From positions 16,479,106 through 16,543,105 of the forward strand of contig JAUJPP010000005.1 of NCBI GenBank assembly GCA_030562195.1: a DNA stretch of 64,000 bases, read 5' to 3'. Source of the stretch: Nipponacmea schrenckii (Eukaryota; Mollusca; Gastropoda; Lottiidae). Positions 60,623-64,000 of this stretch are shown one piece after another. The notes under the pieces were generated by a model. It searched no databases, was not told the origin of the DNA, and saw only the letters and a program-made list of their open reading frames with translations. Numbering within the stretch: the stretch's first letter is position 1; each line of letters begins with the position of its first letter. The translations under genes and the position numbers were made by a program.

Positions 60623-62626
60623 CGATTTTTCCACACCTTCCTGCGCTTAAACTACAGTAGTTGCAGCAACCATTCAACTTTCCTAGACCTTCTGTAGTGG
60701 CAACGTTGTTAATGAATATAAATTGGAACTTTTTTGCAAAACCGGAAGTGCTGCATTGCAACATGTCTAAAAAGTCGGTCAGTGGCTCTAGAAGTCACAA
60801 TTTTTGATCGATTTTTTTCGGGTTTGCATTTTTGAAAACTTGAAACAATTTCCAACAAGATAGCAGTTACAAAATTTCGAAATTCGAAAATTCATAGCAC
60901 ACATTTTTTTGCCGTATTTTGCACATTTTTGCAACTTTGCTATTTTTAGACCGATTGATCTGAAAATTTGGGTGCCTTCAAGTGTCACGAATATGAAAAC
61001 ATTGGCAGAGTCAAAATTTTTGCTTCATTTCCGATGTCAACGTAAAACGGGTTTAAACTTCCGGTTGACCTACTTGTGCTGTAATTGATGTATCGCAACA
61101 AAATTTATGTTAATCCTAATTAAATTAGAAGACAAAAAAACGAAGCAGAAAAAATCCAAACCGGAAGTGAAACATTGGCCGCCATCTTGAAATGTCACTT
61201 TTTGTAAAACTCAAAATGGGGCCTCTACGGTAAGAGCGATTTGTGTGATGTTTATATTTCTGGAAAGCTTAGTCGATTGCGATCAAAATGTTGGAAATCG
61301 ATTTTTGAATTTTGCTTTTGCTTTTTTGCAACATCCGGTTGAATTTTTTCGAAGTTTGGGGGCTTATTTCTCGTGACCTTGACCTTTGGTGACCATGACC
61401 TTTAGTAGGTCAAAGGTCATTGACCTTGACTATCAGTTGATACTTTGAACTTTGACCTCCGACGTCTACTTCCGGTTTTATAGCTGCCCGAAAACAGCAA
61501 AATTCGCAACTTTGGGCTGCTCTAGAGCGTGACCTAATTAATTTAGAGTGTTAAATTTTTCAGATTCTTAGATTGTTTTTTGTCCTCTTTCCAACGATAT
61601 ATAACAAAAGTTTGTAAAATGAAAATTAAATTTTTTGATTTTTGCAAAGTAAAGTACATTTTGCCGTATTTTCGCTTCCTTGAAATGAATGTGTGTATAT
61701 CTCGTGATCTATTAGCTGTACAAGCTTCAAATTTTTATTGTGAATATACATTTTGAATATGATTAGATTCCCCTCCAAAAAAACGAGATGGGCGTGGCAC
61801 ATCCGGGTGAACTTCAAATTTACTATTTTTATCGGTCAGCGAATTACGGCTGCAGTAAATAACATTTTTCAAAAAAGTACCTTGCATACATATATCTCAT
61901 TACTTTGGCCAGTTTATCCCAAAAAATCAAATGTTTCTACCTGTTTGTTGCAATTTTGCGACATTTGCAAAAAATCAGTTTTTTTTTTTTAGTTTGGGGG
62001 CTTGTTTCTAGTGACTTTGACCTTTGGTGACCTTGACCTTTACAAGGTCATTGGTCACTGACTTTAGCTATCAGTTGACAATTTGGCATTAGACTTCTGA
62101 CGTCTATTTCCGGTTTTATAGCTGCTCGAAAGCAGCAAAATTTGCAACGTTGGACTGCTCTAGAGCGTGACCTAATTAATTTAGAGGGTTATTTTTTTCA
62201 CATTCAGAAGGCGCCTTTTGTCCACTTTCCAGCAATGAATAACAAAAGTTTTTAAAATGAAAATTTAATTTTTGGACTTTTAAAATTAAAGTACATTTTG
62301 CTTTTTTGAAACGTATTTGTGTATATCTCGTGATCTATTAGATGTACAAGCTTCAAATTTGTACCATGAATATATATTTTGTATGAGATTAGATTTACGC
62401 AAAAGTAAATTAGATGGGCGTGGCACATACGGGTAAACTTCCAATTTACTAGTTATATCGGTCAGCGCTTTACATCTGTAGAAAATAACATTTTTCCAAA
62501 AAATTCTTTGCACACAGATACCTCGTTGCTTTGGCCAGTTTCTCCCAGAAAATCAGATGTTTCGGCCTGTTTGTTGCAATTTTGCAACGTTAGCAAAGTC
62601 CCACTCTGTGCCACGTATGGCTCTAG
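60545..62626 (+). mobile_element. Rolling-circle-like element, family 1, complete
   Basis: 2082 bp. TTGTGGGACTTTGCT-TTC hairpin, TTTGTTTTCGAAATGTC, long poly(T), TTCGATTTTTCCACACC, two units, GCCGCCATCTTG, AGCAAAGTCCCAC, GCCACGTATGGC end hairpin, CTAG. Followed by TTTGTTTTCGAAATGTCCC without a hairpin, the remains of yet another 5' terminus. Confidence 0.74.
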
Positions 62627-62696
62627 TTTGTTTTCGAAATGTCCCTTTTTTTTTGCGTGGCAAATAAAATTTGTCACGCTTTGTTTTCGTTCGGAT

Positions 62697-62741
<45 letters not shown>

Positions 62742-64000
62742 GGAAGCTCGCTAGCCCAAACGGAAAAAGATAGACTATTTCTGTTTTCACCAATGGTTTT
62801 TGTATGGGCTGCAATCAAAAATGAATATCTAACATGAAATTTTCGCTAAACCGAAAGTGGCTAATTGCATAATATGCAAATAAGATTTCAAGCTAGCTCG
62901 GGCCCTAATAGTCGCATCGGTCTGAAATTTACAGGATATAGATAAATAGGCAGCGCAATTAAAACTACATCATCAAAATTTTTTAATCACTTCCGGTTTG
63001 GGCGTGGGGACTTCCGGTTTTTTCGTCTCATGTCGGGCGACCCTGCTTCCGATGTAATTCAAGATTCTAAACAAAATCAGTATATTTTAGCTATACTAAA
63101 TGATTTTAATCCCCTGAGATGAAGAAAAATTAAATTGAATGTTGCGCATGCGCAGTTTTCAAAAATGGCAAATTTTCTTAAAAATTTAATAAGTCCGCCA
63201 ATTATTAACCGATTTTTATGATTTTGGTGTTTATCGAAACCTTGATACTTTATCTAAAAAATTTTGGGAACAGAATTTTGATTTTCGAATTTGAATTTTT
63301 TTTATGCCCGTTCGAATTTTTCGAAAATTTAAAACTCTATATCTCGTGACCTTGACCTTAAATGACCTTGACATTTGAGATGTAGAATGTCATTGACCTC
63401 AGCTGTCTATAGATGTGCTGATATTGCATGACAAATATTAACTTCCGGTTTTATAGCCCACCGAAATCTGACTATTTTGCAATTTTGGATGGTTATGTTA
63501 CACTTTCGGGCTCTAATGTTCGGATCGATCTGAAATTTACAGGATATAGATAGATACGCAACACAATTAAAAATATATCATCAAAATTTTTTGATCACTT
63601 CCGGTTTGGGCGTGGGGACTTCCGTTTTTTTTTTATCTCATTTCAGGCGACCCTACATCCCGTATAATTCAAGAATGTAAGCAAAAACAGTACATTAGCT
63701 ATACAAAATAATTTGCATCCCTCGAGAAGAAAAAAATTCCAATTGCTAATAAAATTTATTTATTTTTTTGTAAAATTTGTGCATACAAATTCAAAAAATA
63801 TCTCTTTATAAAGCTGTGAATTAGCAAATTATCACATAGCTTGAATTTTCTCTCTATGTTAATTACAACCAAAGTTACAAAATAATGTTTAAATTTGAAT
63901 ATAGAGAGTTTAAATTTCATGACAAATTGACATCTTACTACCTACTTAAATTTTAGTTTGAAATTTATGTAAATATCTTACCGAAATCTTAGACATGTAC
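62627..64000 (+). mobile_element. Family 5 element with a new 5' hairpin, runs off the edge
   Basis: After a headless TTTGTTTTCG box and nine T comes hairpin GCGTGGCAAAT-AAA-ATTTGTCACGC (one mismatch), TTTGTTTTCGTTCGG, then about 42 T (62699-62740). The body is diverged but has the same parts: ACTTCCGGTTT, TGCGCATGCGCA, CTCGTGACCTTGACCTTAAATGACC, CCGGTTTTATAGCC. A block with TCTGAAATTTACAGGATATA recurs at 62921 and 63529, period 608. The 3' end is outside the window. Confidence 0.62.
63143..63154. promoter_or_regulatory. Perfect NRF1 palindrome TGCGCATGCGCA
   Basis: A full match to the animal NRF1 consensus, in the family 5 body. Family 1 has the 10-base core at the corresponding place relative to an AAAATGGC block. 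Function is inference. Confidence 0.4.

Noticed and set aside
1..64000. tRNA, rRNA or other structured RNA genes.
   Set aside because: No cloverleaf, B-box pair or rRNA-like stretch was recognised on either strand by eye; a covariance search was not possible.

Overview
The window reads as intergenic DNA from an animal nuclear genome: AT-rich, no bacterial operon logic, one intact non-LTR retrotransposon, several small DNA transposons and a 500-N scaffold gap. The LINE type, the repeat style and the compactness suggest an aquatic invertebrate, perhaps a mollusc or other lophotrochozoan. That taxonomic guess is weak, because no host gene is recognisable. The only convincing long protein is the LINE endonuclease-reverse transcriptase at 27033-30467.

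Positions 1-2480 hold three diverged tandem copies of a local segment with exon-like pieces on the minus strand. The first copy is broken by a dead reverse-transcriptase fragment. Positions 2481-4027 show nothing recognisable apart from splice-donor-like sites. From about 4.0 kb to the right edge almost everything belongs to one superfamily of 1.4-4 kb non-coding elements, sorted here into five families by their ends.

Read in their own 5'-to-3' direction, the elements share one plan. They start with TT and a perfect 5' hairpin (GTGGGACTTTGC type in family 1, GCAGTGCGTTC type in families 2-4, a GCGTGGCAAAT type in family 5). Next come a TTTGTTTTCG box, a poly(T) tract, and a body built from related modules with a repeat period near 610 bp. 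The 3' end has a short inverted copy of the 5' terminus, usually a small hairpin, and CTAG. Asymmetric terminal inverted repeats, terminal hairpins, a CTAG end and insertion between T and T without target duplication match non-autonomous Helitron2/Helentron-type rolling-circle elements. No Rep/helicase gene is present, so this class call is inference.

The elements insert into each other's poly(T) tract and at each other's 5' TT. The result is head-to-tail chains and nested sets: elements split by up to 7.5 kb of younger elements regain normal family length when the two parts are added. All are on the minus strand left of the gap (4.0-39.7 kb) and on the plus strand to its right (40.7-64.0 kb). 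Their modules are dense in exact matches to conserved animal transcription-factor motifs: CCGGAAGT (ETS), AAGATGGCGGC (YY1), TGCGCATGCG (NRF1), TGACGTCA (CRE), TCACGTGA (E-box), and clustered AGGTCA half-sites including perfect DR1 and TCAAGGTCA sites (nuclear receptors).

Other pieces: an intact L2/CR1-like LINE (about 26856-30782); a 5'-truncated LINE tail with a 13-bp target duplication (33524-33746); a TA-flanked fold-back MITE present twice (12976-13217, 17541-17782); a TTAA-flanked MITE with an in-window empty site (44095-44566); and a 93-bp satellite-like repeat next to the gap (40208-40602).
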